Positions 53,792 to 62,441 are shown, numbered from the stretch's first letter. The stretch is DNA of 64,000 nucleotides from Algorimicrobium hallyeonense (GCF_042657385.1 NZ_JBHSLA010000003.1:186001-250000); one strand, 5' to 3'. Notes: generated by a model not told the origin, from the letters alone. A program made the numbers and translations.

Positions 53792-54349
53792 TTACTTTTT
53801 CCATTTAATATTGCAACCCATACTCGGTTTTTGGATTCTATTATTTTCTTTATTATCAATAATACAATCCAAAGCATGGCGTAAATCTGATCCTGTTACT
53901 GGTATATTGTTTCCCGGACGGGAATCGTCCAACTGACCGCGATAGGTGAGTTCTAAATCTCTATCAAACACAAACAAATCTGGTGTGCAAGCAGCCTGAT
54001 AGGCTTTAGCTACCTCTTGTGTTTGATCAAATAAATACGGAAAAATATACCCTTCATTTATGGCGTGTTGCGCCATTTTATCTGGTGCATCTTGGGGGTA
54101 GTTTTCCACATCATTACTAGAAATAGCAATAAAGTTGATACCTTTACTTTTGTATGTCTTTGCTAATTTTACAAGCTCAGCATTCACATGAGTAACGTAT
54201 GGACAATGGTTGCAAATAAACATGATTACCGTTCCATGAACACCTTTCGCACTTTCTAGGGTTACCATCTCATTCGAAACGGTGTCCTTTAAATTGAAAC
54301 TTTTAGCTTTAGTACCTAAAGGAAGCATGTTTGAAGCTGTTTGCGCCAT
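53792..54349 (-). CDS. Thioredoxin-like / AhpC-TSA family protein (CNHC type)
   Basis: Protein of 185 residues. The core block is VIMFICNHCPYVTHVNAELV (about 41-60), with the C46-N-H-C49 redox motif (CxxC) where many AhpC proteins have a single Cys. INFIAISSNDVENYPQDAPD and DLFVFDRDLELTYRGQLDD follow. It resembles the cytosolic thioredoxin-family proteins with CNHCPYV that are common in Bacteroidota. No signal peptide. Likely role is disulfide or peroxide handling; substrate unknown. It is convergent with the TPR lipoprotein gene (16-base gap). Confidence 0.83.
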   Translation of the reverse strand: MAQTASNMLPLGTKAKSFNLKDTVSNEMVTLESAKGVHGTVIMFICNHCPYVTHVNAELVKLAKTYKSKGINFIAISSNDVENYPQDAPDKMAQHAINEGYIFPYLFDQTQEVAKAYQAACTPDLFVFDRDLELTYRGQLDDSRPGNNIPVTGSDLRHALDCIIDNKENNRIQKPSMGCNIKWKK

Positions 54350-54838
54350 ATAATATTAATTTATTTTTAATGGAATAAAGTTAAGTAATATTTGACTTAC
54401 GCCCAATTTGTTGACATGTAATTTATTCTTCTAATGATTATAATCAATTCCTTCTCAAGTAATTTTTTATTTACCATTCTTGTTTATTTTAAATTTAGGT
54501 GTTCATGAACTTTTGATTTGCTTTGCCTAAAAAAGAAACAAAACTGCCTGCCGGCAGGTAGGCAGGCAGCCTAAAATTTATAGGCATCTTCATTGCAAAT
54601 TTTACGATAAATCTTCGATAGGCCGTAAATAGGAGTCTTTAACGTAATTATCATCACACGTGTTTTAGAATTGTCAAGAAGCACAGAGGGTATACTGTTA
54701 TAAATAAAATGTTTAGGTCAAAACTAAATTCAATCAAGGATAAGGCTTATTCAATTTATTGGAATTTGATTTGCTATTTTAAAATTTTACTATCATATTA
54801 CAACTCTAATTAGCCTACTAACTAACGCATTTTTTTTC
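54350..54838. other. Spacer with a short repeat of the head-tail family
   Basis: Holds the minus-strand promoter (54376-54406), then at 54519-54625 a copy of the head motif (ttgcctaaaaaagaaacaaa), a palindromic gcctgccggcaggtaggcaggc, and the tail motif cgataggccgtaaatagg. From 54650 to 54838 nothing is recognised. Confidence 0.7.
54376..54406 (-). promoter_or_regulatory. Promoter of the CNHC protein gene
   Basis: Minus strand: ttg (54404-54406), 20-base spacer, taacttta (54376-54383), TAnnTTTG type. The start codon is 26 bases downstream. Confidence 0.65.
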
Positions 54839-55753
54839 ATGCAGGAACTTGACCGCGTTCAAATTCATTTTGATTCCAATAATTTGTGGATTCTAAACGT
54901 GGCGCTTGCTGTTGTCATGTTCGGCGTGGCACTAGGAATTTCAATGGCAGATTTTAAAGCCTTGATTAAAGCACCTAAAGTTGTTTTAATTGGATTGCTT
55001 TCCCAATTTGTTTTATTACCCATGTTAACTTATGCCTTTATAGTTGTGGTGAATCCGCAACCAAGTATAGCCTTGGGTATGATGATGGTGGCCGCTTGTC
55101 CTGGTGGAAATATATCCAACTTTATGACGCATTTGGCGGGTGGAAACACGGCGCTTTCAGTAAGTTTGACCGCTTTTTCCACTTTTATAGCGATAATTAT
55201 GACGCCCTTTAATTTTGAATTATATGGCCATTTATATCAGCCAACTGCAGCTTTATTGCAGGATGTCTCGTTAAATCCGTTTGATATGGTTGAAATTGTG
55301 TTACTAATTTTAGGGATTCCTCTAATTTGTGGCATGTTAGTTCGGTATCAGTTCCCCAAAATTGCCGTCCGTTTGGCACATTGGTTAAAACCATTTTCCA
55401 TAATCGTATTTGTGGGCATCGTTGTTGTTGCGCTCCTGAATAATTTGGATGTTTTTTCTGAATTTATACATCATGTTTTAGTACTTGGTATCAGTCATAA
55501 TATACTCGCTTTTTTATTAGGCTTTTTAATAGCACGTGCTTTTAAACTCTCTTATGAAAATCAGAAAACATTGACCATAGAAACTGGGATTCAAAATTCA
55601 GGGATTGGATTATTACTGATATTTACCTTTTTTAATGGACTAGGCGGTATGGCTATTATGGCGGCATTTTGGGGGATTTGGCATATTGTTTCCGGATTAA
55701 TACTCTCCTATTTTTGGTCGTCTAAATTAGTAACTAAAGCTCAAGCCGTTTGA
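54839..55753 (+). CDS. Bile acid:sodium symporter (BASS) family transporter
   Basis: Membrane protein of 304 residues with nine to ten helices. MFGVALGISMADFKALIKAP (about 27-46) and MMMVAACPGGNISNFMTHLAGG (about 80-101; the CPGGxxSN motif of sodium sites) are the family landmarks. GIQNSGIGLLLIFTFFN near residue 250 matches the second crossing region. The family imports organic anions such as keto acids with sodium; substrate here unknown. Its TGA overlaps the TTG start of the acyltransferase gene. Confidence 0.88.
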   Translation: MQELDRVQIHFDSNNLWILNVALAVVMFGVALGISMADFKALIKAPKVVLIGLLSQFVLLPMLTYAFIVVVNPQPSIALGMMMVAACPGGNISNFMTHLAGGNTALSVSLTAFSTFIAIIMTPFNFELYGHLYQPTAALLQDVSLNPFDMVEIVLLILGIPLICGMLVRYQFPKIAVRLAHWLKPFSIIVFVGIVVVALLNNLDVFSEFIHHVLVLGISHNILAFLLGFLIARAFKLSYENQKTLTIETGIQNSGIGLLLIFTFFNGLGGMAIMAAFWGIWHIVSGLILSYFWSSKLVTKAQAV

Positions 55754-56781
55754 AAAACATCTGGTTACATAGTGTTCGTTTTTATATTGGCCTTGGGCTG
55801 TTTTTTTATTACAGACGCATTCATGTAAAATATCGCGAACGCGTACCGTTACAGGAACCCCTTCTATTTGTTTCCAATCATAACAACGCGCTTATGGATG
55901 CCTTGTTAATTGCCACCCAATCTGGTAGGTTTTCCTATTTTCTAACACGTGCTAGTGTTTTTAAAAAACCGATGATTAATGCACTTTTACGGAGTTTGAA
56001 TATGATTCCTGTTTATCGCGTTCGCGATGGATGGCATACGGTTACCAATAATACAGCCGTTTTTGCAAATTGCAGCAAGTGTTTGTCTCAAGGCGAAGCG
56101 GTTGCATTGTTTCCAGAAGGGAATCATCATATAAACCGAACCGTGAGACCATTAAGTAAAGGGTTTACACGGATTGTTTTTGAAACGTTAACCCGGTTTC
56201 CATCAACCGATTTAAAGCTGATTCCCATAGGATTAAATTATGAACAAGCGGATGCGTTTGCCGATAGTGTAGCGGTTTATTTTGGTACCGAAATTTCAGC
56301 TAAAGCTTATTTAGAATCAGAACGGACTTCGGAAGCACTGCGATTGAAACATGATGTTTGGCAGGCTATTACCCAATTAACAACACATATACCCGCTGAT
56401 ACGTACACAGAATCCTTAAGCAGACTACAGGCCGTTAACGCCGACTTTCTAAACCCCGAAGCCGTTAATAGGTGTTTGAATTCCAATTTTAAGAAATGTT
56501 CTTTTAAAAGAACCCAACAACCTAAAATCCTAAAGGCATTTTTTAAGTTTTTTATGATTGTCCTGTTGCTTGGTCCTTATGTTATTTGGAAATTTCTTGC
56601 AGAACCCAAAATTAAAGACGTTGAGTTTGTAGCCACCTTTCGGTTTGGTTTGGCTATCAGTTTAGTGCCTTTGTGGCTTTTTGTGGTGGCCATTATACTT
56701 GCGGTTGGTATGGGCTTCCAGGTGGCATTGATTTATGTAAGCTTATCTTTATTGATATCTCTTTTAGCCGTTAAATTGTAA
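55750..56781 (+). CDS. PlsC-like lysophospholipid acyltransferase
   Basis: Protein of 343 residues with TTG start overlapping the upstream stop (TTGA). The acyltransferase block is VSNHNNALMD (41-50; His44 to Asp50 with five residues between rather than four), followed by RASVFKKPMINALLRSLN, VFPEGNHHINRTVRPLSKG-like sequence (LFPEGNHHINRTVRPLSKGF; EGxxx motif) and IPIGLNYEQ. Two to three hydrophobic helices close the protein (about 268-343). It is longer than classical PlsC; Bacteroidota have such C-terminally extended forms. Role: glycerophospholipid acylation. Confidence 0.85.
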   Translation: MKNIWLHSVRFYIGLGLFFYYRRIHVKYRERVPLQEPLLFVSNHNNALMDALLIATQSGRFSYFLTRASVFKKPMINALLRSLNMIPVYRVRDGWHTVTNNTAVFANCSKCLSQGEAVALFPEGNHHINRTVRPLSKGFTRIVFETLTRFPSTDLKLIPIGLNYEQADAFADSVAVYFGTEISAKAYLESERTSEALRLKHDVWQAITQLTTHIPADTYTESLSRLQAVNADFLNPEAVNRCLNSNFKKCSFKRTQQPKILKAFFKFFMIVLLLGPYVIWKFLAEPKIKDVEFVATFRFGLAISLVPLWLFVVAIILAVGMGFQVALIYVSLSLLISLLAVKL

Positions 56782-56785
56782 ACAT

Positions 56786-56812
56786 AAAAAAACCACTAAA
56801 AAGTGGTTTTTT
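56786..56812. terminator. Bidirectional terminator
   Basis: Stem aaccact / agtggtt with a 4-base loop, A tract on the left and T tract on the right. It serves the acyltransferase gene (+) and the PUR gene (-). Confidence 0.88.
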
Positions 56813-56836
56813 ATATATGTGTGCGATGGTTGATAA

Positions 56837-57229
56837 TTAAATATCATCAAAATCTATATCTGTAAACCTTTCTGCAGATTTTGGTATTTCATCTGCCGTT
56901 TCGGTTCCAGTGGTATATTCTTCCTTCTTAAAATCTTTTTGGTGACGCTCACTAATCACTTCATCGCCTTTTTCGTTGATGATATAATCAGTCATTTCTT
57001 TTAGAATGGTATTAAATTCCGAAAAGTCTTCCTTGTATAAATAAATTTTATGCTTTTTGTAGTGGTAAGAGCCGTCATCGTTTGTAAATTTTTTGCTCTC
57101 GGTAATGGTAAGGTAATAATCGCCTGCTTTTGTAGATCTTACATCAAAAAAATACGTTCGTCTTCCAGCTCGTAATACTTTTGAGAAAATCTCTTCTTTC
57201 TCCATCATTCCATTATTATCCATAGTCAT
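56837..57229 (-). CDS. PUR-family (DUF3276) nucleic-acid-binding protein
   Basis: Protein of 130 residues. MEKEEIFSKVLRAGRRTYFF, DVRSTKAGDYYLTITESKKF and FNTILKEMTDYIIN are the PUR-alpha-like repeat of the DUF3276 family (about residues 10-95). The C-terminus is charged and disordered (ERHQKDFKKEEYTTG, ends DIDFDDI). Members bind purine-rich single-stranded DNA or RNA and occur in nearly all Bacteroidota. The start may be at residue 3 (MDNNG). Confidence 0.9.
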   Translation of the reverse strand: MTMDNNGMMEKEEIFSKVLRAGRRTYFFDVRSTKAGDYYLTITESKKFTNDDGSYHYKKHKIYLYKEDFSEFNTILKEMTDYIINEKGDEVISERHQKDFKKEEYTTGTETADEIPKSAERFTDIDFDDI

Positions 57230-57385
57230 ATATATTATAGAAACACAAATTATAAGTTCTTCAAAAATCTAAAAAAATCAGATACCAACCAACAAATTAT
57301 GAATTTTCTTTTATGTATCTCGTTAAAACGCATTTAAGTAATTAAGGATGACATTGTTAAAAACGCGCGTTTTATGGTTTTTTGC

Positions 57386-59143
57386 CTAGGAGTTGGTAGC
57401 CTCACTTAATTGTTTTTCATATAAGTTTTTATAGTAACCATCTGTTTCTATTAAGGCTTCATGCGTGCCGGCTTGAACGATTTTACCCGCATCTAAAATA
57501 ATTATTTTATCCGCATTTTTAGCTGCTGAAATGCGGTGGCTAACTATTATGGTTGTTTTGCCCGAGGTAAGTTTCTTTAGATTATTAAGGATTTTCTCTT
57601 CTGTTTCTGTATCAACCGCAGATAAACAATCGTCAAACAATAAAATCTGTGGGTCTTTAATTATAGCTCTTGCAATGGAAACGCGTTGTTTTTGTCCACC
57701 TGAAAGCGTAATACCGCGTTCGCCTAAAACCGTTTCATACCCTTTAGAAAAACTGATAATATTTTTATGGACTTGAGCGTATTTAGCTGCTTGAATGACC
57801 TGTTCGTCCGTGGCATCCTCTCTACCAAACTTGATATTGTTGTTAATAGTATCTGAAAACAAAAACGCATCTTGGGGTACATAGCCAATAGCATCCCGAA
57901 GATCATCAAGGTTTACGCGGTCTATGGGTTCACCATCAATGAGAAGTTCGCCGCTTTTAATATCATATAAGCGCCCAATTAAATCCAATATGGTTGATTT
58001 TCCAGAGCCTGTTTTTCCTATTATAGCTAATGTTTCACCTGCTTTTAAGGTAAACGATACGTCTTTTAAGGCTTGAATATTGGTATCATCATAGGTGAAG
58101 GATACGTTTTTGAATAGGATATCTCCTTTAATTTCTGATGCCTGCAGCGCTTTGTTTTGAATTTCAGGTGAAATTTTTAAAAACTCATTAATTCGGTTTT
58201 GCGATGCTTCAGCCGTTTGAACAATGGATGTTACCCAACCAACCGTAGCTACGGGCCATGTTAACATATTGACATAAATAATGAATTTGGTAATAACACC
58301 AAGGCTAATTTCTCCCGCAATGTATTGCAAGCCACCAACGTAAATAACGATAAGGTTACTTAAGCCAATTAATAAAATCATCATGGGGAAGAAAAAGGCA
58401 TTAATTCGCACTAAATCCAATTGTTTCTCGCGACTTTCGGTAGCTAACTCATCAAAATTCATGGATGCTTGTGGCTCCATGCCGTAGGATTTTATAATAG
58501 CAATTCCGCTAAATGTTTCTTGCGTAAAGGATGATAATTTAGATAAATACTGCTGTACAATGGTACTGCGTTTATGGATTTTTTTACTCAATTTATAAAT
58601 GATAATTGATAAAATAGGCAGCGGAATAATGGTGTATAAGGTTAGGGTAGGCGCCTGGCGGTACATGAAAAATATAGCGATAACAAAAAGCGTAAAGGTG
58701 TTAATACTGTACATAATAGCTGGGCCTGCGTACATTCTAACACTGTTAACATCCTCGCTAATGCGGTTCATTAAATCGCCCGTTCGGTTCTTTTTATAAA
58801 AATTTAAAGAAAGCCGTTGGTATTGCTGGTAAATTTCATTCTTTAAATCGAATTCAATATAGCGGGACACATTAATAATGGTCTGGCGCATAAAAAAGGT
58901 CAATACACCGGTTATAATGGCAGCACCAATAATGTAAGCAATATTGATAAGGAGTTTTTGCTTTACAATATCCACATCTGTAATTAGGCCTTTTCTAAAG
59001 TCGTCCACCACATCAATTGACGATCCAATTAGTTCCGGCGTAAAGAGTAAAAATATTTTAGATACTATGGTAATAATAATGCCAATAATAACTTTCCCTT
59101 TATATTTTAAGAAGTATTTATTTAAATGCTTTAATTCTTTCAT
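57386..59143 (-). CDS. ABC exporter (permease fused to ATPase), MsbA/multidrug type
   Basis: Protein of 585 residues. The transmembrane domain (about 1-310, six helices) includes SRYIEFDLKNEIYQQYQRLS and NRTGDLMNRISEDVNSVRMY, the ABC exporter type I coupling pattern. The ATPase domain (about 340-585) has LAIIGKTGSGKSTILDLIG (Walker A), IGYVPQDAFLFSDTINNNIKF, ERGITLSGGQKQRVSIARAI (signature) and ILLFDDCLSAVDTETEE (Walker B, with DD in place of DE). The Walker B change to Asp (FDDC) may lower hydrolysis at one of the two sites in a homodimer or heterodimer. Substrate unknown; lipid or drug export is the usual role. Confidence 0.88.
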   Translation of the reverse strand: MKELKHLNKYFLKYKGKVIIGIIITIVSKIFLLFTPELIGSSIDVVDDFRKGLITDVDIVKQKLLINIAYIIGAAIITGVLTFFMRQTIINVSRYIEFDLKNEIYQQYQRLSLNFYKKNRTGDLMNRISEDVNSVRMYAGPAIMYSINTFTLFVIAIFFMYRQAPTLTLYTIIPLPILSIIIYKLSKKIHKRSTIVQQYLSKLSSFTQETFSGIAIIKSYGMEPQASMNFDELATESREKQLDLVRINAFFFPMMILLIGLSNLIVIYVGGLQYIAGEISLGVITKFIIYVNMLTWPVATVGWVTSIVQTAEASQNRINEFLKISPEIQNKALQASEIKGDILFKNVSFTYDDTNIQALKDVSFTLKAGETLAIIGKTGSGKSTILDLIGRLYDIKSGELLIDGEPIDRVNLDDLRDAIGYVPQDAFLFSDTINNNIKFGREDATDEQVIQAAKYAQVHKNIISFSKGYETVLGERGITLSGGQKQRVSIARAIIKDPQILLFDDCLSAVDTETEEKILNNLKKLTSGKTTIIVSHRISAAKNADKIIILDAGKIVQAGTHEALIETDGYYKNLYEKQLSEATNS

Positions 59144-59201
59144 TAATTGATTTGCGTTTGCATAAAGTTTTTAACAAATTCGTATTTTACTATTAATTAT
59201 G

Positions 59202-59232
59202 TTGTTTAAACATTAATATTCCCTTAATTTTG
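59202..59232 (+). promoter_or_regulatory. Promoter of the amino acid dehydrogenase gene
   Basis: ttg at 59202-59204, 20-base spacer, taattttg at 59225-59232, an exact TAnnTTTG. The leader to the ATG at 59287 is about 50 bases. Confidence 0.75.
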
Positions 59233-59286
59233 CACGTTGTTTTTACAGATATAATAAAACACAAATAACATTAAACTATAATTACT

Positions 59287-60390
59287 ATGGTAACAGACGT
59301 TGTTAATGCGAATGAATTACATAAGATTGATCCTGTTTTTGGTCAACACTCATTCGATAATCACGAGCAAGTTGTTTTTTGCAACGACAAAGATACAGGT
59401 TTAAAAGCAATAATTGGAATTCATAATACCGTTTTAGGACCTGCTTTAGGTGGTACTAGAATGTGGAATTATGAAAATGAATGGGAGGCTTTAAATGATG
59501 TGTTGAGGCTTTCAAGAGGTATGACTTTTAAGTCTGCTATAACCGGTTTAAACCTTGGTGGCGGAAAAGCGGTTATTATTGGCGATGCCAAAACCCAAAA
59601 AACGCCAGAATTGATGCGTAAATTTGGTGAGTTTGTACATTCTTTAAGTGGACGTTATATTACAGCAGAAGATGTTGGAATGACTACAGCAGACATGGAT
59701 ACGGTTCGCGAAGTGACACCTTATGTTACTGGTATTTCAGAATCTCTTGGAGGTGCGGGAAACCCTTCCCCTATAACCGCTTATGGCGTATTTATGGGTA
59801 TGAAAGCTGCGGCTAAATACAAATTTGGAAGTGATGTTTTAGAAGGTAAATCGGTATTTGTTCAAGGCATTGGAAATGTGGGGGAAGCATTAGTAGAACA
59901 TTTAGTAGATGAAGGTGCCCATGTAACTATTTCTGATATTAGTCAAGAACGCTTGGAAGAAGTACGCAGTAAGTATGGAGTGTCCATTTATGGAGGTAAG
60001 GATATTTATTCAGAACCTATGGATATTTATGCGCCATGTGCCTTAGGAGCAACTATTAATGACGATACGGTTCAAAAAATAAAAGCCCAGGTTATAGCAG
60101 GTGCTGCCAATAATCAATTAGCCGTGGAGCAGAAACACGGTAAAATTTTACAAGAACGTGGTATTGTTTGGGCTCCAGATTTTTTAATTAATGCGGGCGG
60201 TATTATTAATGTTTATGCAGAATTGGAAGGTTACGACCGTAAAGAAATTATGCGTAAAACTGAAAATATTTACAATACAACATTGGAAATATTAAACAAT
60301 GCGGATAAAAATAAGGTGACCACCAATACAGCCGCGCTAAATATTGCACAAGCTAGAATTGATGCAAGAAAAAATGAGAATTCGAAGTAA
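59287..60390 (+). CDS. Leu/Phe/Val-type amino acid dehydrogenase
   Basis: Protein of 367 residues. GPALGGTRMWNYENEWEAL (51-69), the catalytic-Lys block MTFKSAITGLNLGGGKAVI (79-97; Lys82 and Lys94) and the NAD-binding VFVQGIGNVGEALVEHLV (about 189-206) identify the leucine dehydrogenase branch. It reversibly deaminates branched-chain or aromatic amino acids. The NGAANNQL-type block reads AGAANNQLAVEQKHG and is intact. A terminator follows. Confidence 0.92.
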   Translation: MVTDVVNANELHKIDPVFGQHSFDNHEQVVFCNDKDTGLKAIIGIHNTVLGPALGGTRMWNYENEWEALNDVLRLSRGMTFKSAITGLNLGGGKAVIIGDAKTQKTPELMRKFGEFVHSLSGRYITAEDVGMTTADMDTVREVTPYVTGISESLGGAGNPSPITAYGVFMGMKAAAKYKFGSDVLEGKSVFVQGIGNVGEALVEHLVDEGAHVTISDISQERLEEVRSKYGVSIYGGKDIYSEPMDIYAPCALGATINDDTVQKIKAQVIAGAANNQLAVEQKHGKILQERGIVWAPDFLINAGGIINVYAELEGYDRKEIMRKTENIYNTTLEILNNADKNKVTTNTAALNIAQARIDARKNENSK

Positions 60391-60407
60391 TTCGATTAAA
60401 TAAATAT

Positions 60408-60415
60408 TATTTTTG
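60408..60415 (+). promoter_or_regulatory. Candidate -7 box upstream of nusB
   Basis: tatttttg, an exact TAnnTTTG, lies two bases before the 10-bp terminator stem. A start site 6-8 bases further would fall inside the stem. No good TTG lies at the right distance. Confidence 0.4.
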
Positions 60416-60416
60416 C

Positions 60417-60450
60417 GAGGCGAAAGGACTACTTTCGCCTCTTTAAATTT
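60417..60450 (+). terminator. Terminator of the dehydrogenase gene
   Basis: Perfect 10-bp stem gaggcgaaag / ctttcgcctc, 5-base loop, then tttaaattt. It ends 17 bases before the nusB ATG. Confidence 0.8.
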
Positions 60451-60466
60451 AAAGTTCTTTGGAAGT

Positions 60467-61411
60467 ATGCTAAACAGAAGACATATTCGTATAAAAGTTA
60501 TGCAAACCATTTATGCCTATAAAGGTGGAGAAGGTGGCGATTTTAAAGCCGATCAGACATTTTTATTACGCAGTATAGAAAACATGTATAACCTGTATTT
60601 ATTGCAGTTATCCTTATTAATAAAGTTGCAAGAACGATCGGAAGCTTACGTGATGAAAACGCAGCAAAAACAATTAGCAACTTCAGCCGATAAAGATCCC
60701 AACAAAAAGTTTAGTAATAACGAATTGTTATTGGCCTTAAAAAATAATATCCGTTTGGCCGATGCTTTTGAAGATCATAAGGTTACCAATTGGGAGTTGG
60801 ATAGCGAGTATGTAGATGTTATTTTTAAAAACATGCTAGCATCGGATTTGTATGCTGAATACATGCAAACACGAACCTCCTCTTTTGCGGAAGACAAAAA
60901 TTTTATTGTAGCGTTGTTTAAAGAAATCATTGCGCCCAATGATAAGCTTTATGATTATTTGGAAGATCAAAGTTTAACATGGACAGACGATTTGCCTGTT
61001 GTAAATACCGCGCTTTTAAAATTATTGCGTAAAGTAAAACCAAGTTCTCCAGATACATTCTTTTTACCAGACTTGTTTAAAGACGAAGATGATAGAGCCT
61101 ATGCTTTAGAGTTGTTTAAGAAAACCATTTTAAAACAGAATGGTTTAAATGACACGATAGCACAAAAAACTCAAAATTGGGATGCAGATCGTATTGCTAA
61201 TATAGATACGGTTTTACTGCAAATGGCAATATGTGAGTTAACCAATTTCCCATCAATTCCCGTGAAAGTAACCATTAATGAATATTTGGAAATTGCTAAA
61301 GAATATTCAACACCAAAAAGTAGTGTGTTTATTAATGGTATCTTAGATAAGTTGGTAAAAGAATACGCAGAATCTGATACCTTAAATAAAATAGGGCGTG
61401 GGTTGATGTAG
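60467..61411 (+). CDS. nusB: Transcription antitermination factor NusB (long Bacteroidota form)
   Basis: Protein of 314 residues from the ATG at 60467 (MLNRRHIRIKVMQTIYAY); the frame opening at 60413 runs through the terminator stem and is rejected. The N-terminal RRHIRIKVMQTIYAYK is the NusB RNA-binding start, and the C-terminal half ends WDADRIANIDTVLLQMAICE, LTNFPSIPVKVTINEYLEIA and KSSVFINGILDKL, the NusB domain proper. Residues about 30-175 are an insert absent from E. coli NusB (139 residues) but usual in this phylum. It binds boxA RNA with NusE. It is followed by a DUF1573 gene after 49 bases. Confidence 0.9.
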   Translation: MLNRRHIRIKVMQTIYAYKGGEGGDFKADQTFLLRSIENMYNLYLLQLSLLIKLQERSEAYVMKTQQKQLATSADKDPNKKFSNNELLLALKNNIRLADAFEDHKVTNWELDSEYVDVIFKNMLASDLYAEYMQTRTSSFAEDKNFIVALFKEIIAPNDKLYDYLEDQSLTWTDDLPVVNTALLKLLRKVKPSSPDTFFLPDLFKDEDDRAYALELFKKTILKQNGLNDTIAQKTQNWDADRIANIDTVLLQMAICELTNFPSIPVKVTINEYLEIAKEYSTPKSSVFINGILDKLVKEYAESDTLNKIGRGLM

Positions 61412-61433
61412 TAAGAAATAATTCTTACATTTA
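61403..61433 (+). promoter_or_regulatory. Promoter of the DUF1573-yajC pair
   Basis: ttg at 61403-61405, 20-base spacer, tacattta at 61426-61433 (7 of 8). It overlaps the end of nusB and lies 27 bases before the next ATG. Confidence 0.6.
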
Positions 61434-61460
61434 CAGCCCGAACAAAAAATTATTATTATT

Positions 61461-62042
61461 ATGACAAAAGTACTTTTAGGATTAAGCGCATTTTGCTTAA
61501 TCGCGTTTACATCTTGTAAGGATGATGCGACAAAAAAAATTGATGACACCAATGTAGCCGAAGCAGCTGATAGAGATGCTCAAGCTTCTAATTTCCCGGT
61601 TTTATCTTTTGACAAAACAGAACATGATTTTGGTGAAATTGAAGCAAAATCTAAAGTGGAAACTGTTTTCAAATATGAAAATACTGGTAATGCCCCATTA
61701 GTAATTACAGATATTAAGAGTTCATGTGGTTGTACAGTACCAAAAGATTGGAGTAGAGAGCCATTAGCACCAGGTGAAAGCGGCGAATTTACCGTTATTT
61801 TTGATGGTACAGGCGCAAATAAAGTTACTAAAACGGTAACTATAACGGCTAACACAGAAATGGGTAAAGAAACAGTTAAAGTTTCGGCATTTGTTAAGCC
61901 AGACCCTAATGCACCTGCTAGAGCAACGGCACCAGCGGTAACGAACCAAGGTCAAATGCCAGCAGGAGCTGTTCCAAACCAACAAGCTGCACCTAGAAAG
62001 TACAGTACACAACCAGGTCATGAAGGCCATAACCACGATTAA
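61461..62042 (+). CDS. DUF1573 lipoprotein
   Basis: Protein of 193 residues. Lipoprotein signal ends at Cys19 (FTSCKDD); the KDD after Cys resembles the acidic signal that sends lipoproteins to the cell surface in Flavobacteria. The DUF1573 Ig-like domain is at about 45-145: LSFDKTEHDFGEIEAKSKVE, FKYENTGNAPLVITDIKSSC and GCTVPKDWSREPLAPGESGE in order. The C-terminal 40 residues are Ala-, Pro- and Gln-rich and end in HEGHNHD. Function of the family is unknown; it is often found next to yajC, as here (8-base gap). Confidence 0.88.
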   Translation: MTKVLLGLSAFCLIAFTSCKDDATKKIDDTNVAEAADRDAQASNFPVLSFDKTEHDFGEIEAKSKVETVFKYENTGNAPLVITDIKSSCGCTVPKDWSREPLAPGESGEFTVIFDGTGANKVTKTVTITANTEMGKETVKVSAFVKPDPNAPARATAPAVTNQGQMPAGAVPNQQAAPRKYSTQPGHEGHNHD

Positions 62043-62050
62043 TTAATCAG

Positions 62051-62344
62051 ATGGGAGAAAGTTTAAGTACGTTTTTACCGTTTATTTTGATGTTTGTTGT
62101 CGTGTATTTCTTCATGATAGCACCGCAAATGAAACGTGCAAAACAAGAAAAAAAATTCGCAGCCGAATTAAAAAAAGGTGATCGCGTTATTACCAAAAGC
62201 GGTATGCATGGTAAAGTTGTTGACTTTAATGATAAAGACGCCAGCTGTATAATTGAAACGCTTGCTGGTAAAATAAAATTTGATCGCTCGGCAATTTCTA
62301 TGGAAATGAGTAAAAAACTCAATGAACCAGAGAAAGTGAAATAA
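62051..62344 (+). CDS. yajC: Preprotein translocase accessory subunit YajC
   Basis: Protein of 97 residues. A single N-terminal helix (FLPFILMFVVVYFFMIAPQMK) with the PQMKRAKQEKK block, then KKGDRVITKSGMHGKVVDF and ETLAGKIKFDRSAIS (residues in short parts) match YajC. It associates with SecDF. It is followed by a strong terminator. Confidence 0.92.
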   Translation: MGESLSTFLPFILMFVVVYFFMIAPQMKRAKQEKKFAAELKKGDRVITKSGMHGKVVDFNDKDASCIIETLAGKIKFDRSAISMEMSKKLNEPEKVK

Positions 62345-62351
62345 ATATTAC

Positions 62352-62395
62352 AAGTTTAAAAAAAAAGAAAGCCACTCAACGAGTGGCTTTTTTTT
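62352..62395 (+). terminator. Terminator of yajC
   Basis: Stem aagccactc / gagtggctt with a 3-base loop, preceded by an A tract and followed by nine T. Confidence 0.92.
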
Positions 62396-62441
62396 GCCTT
62401 AGTTTTAAATTATAATTCCGATATTAGTTCAAATAACTGAT

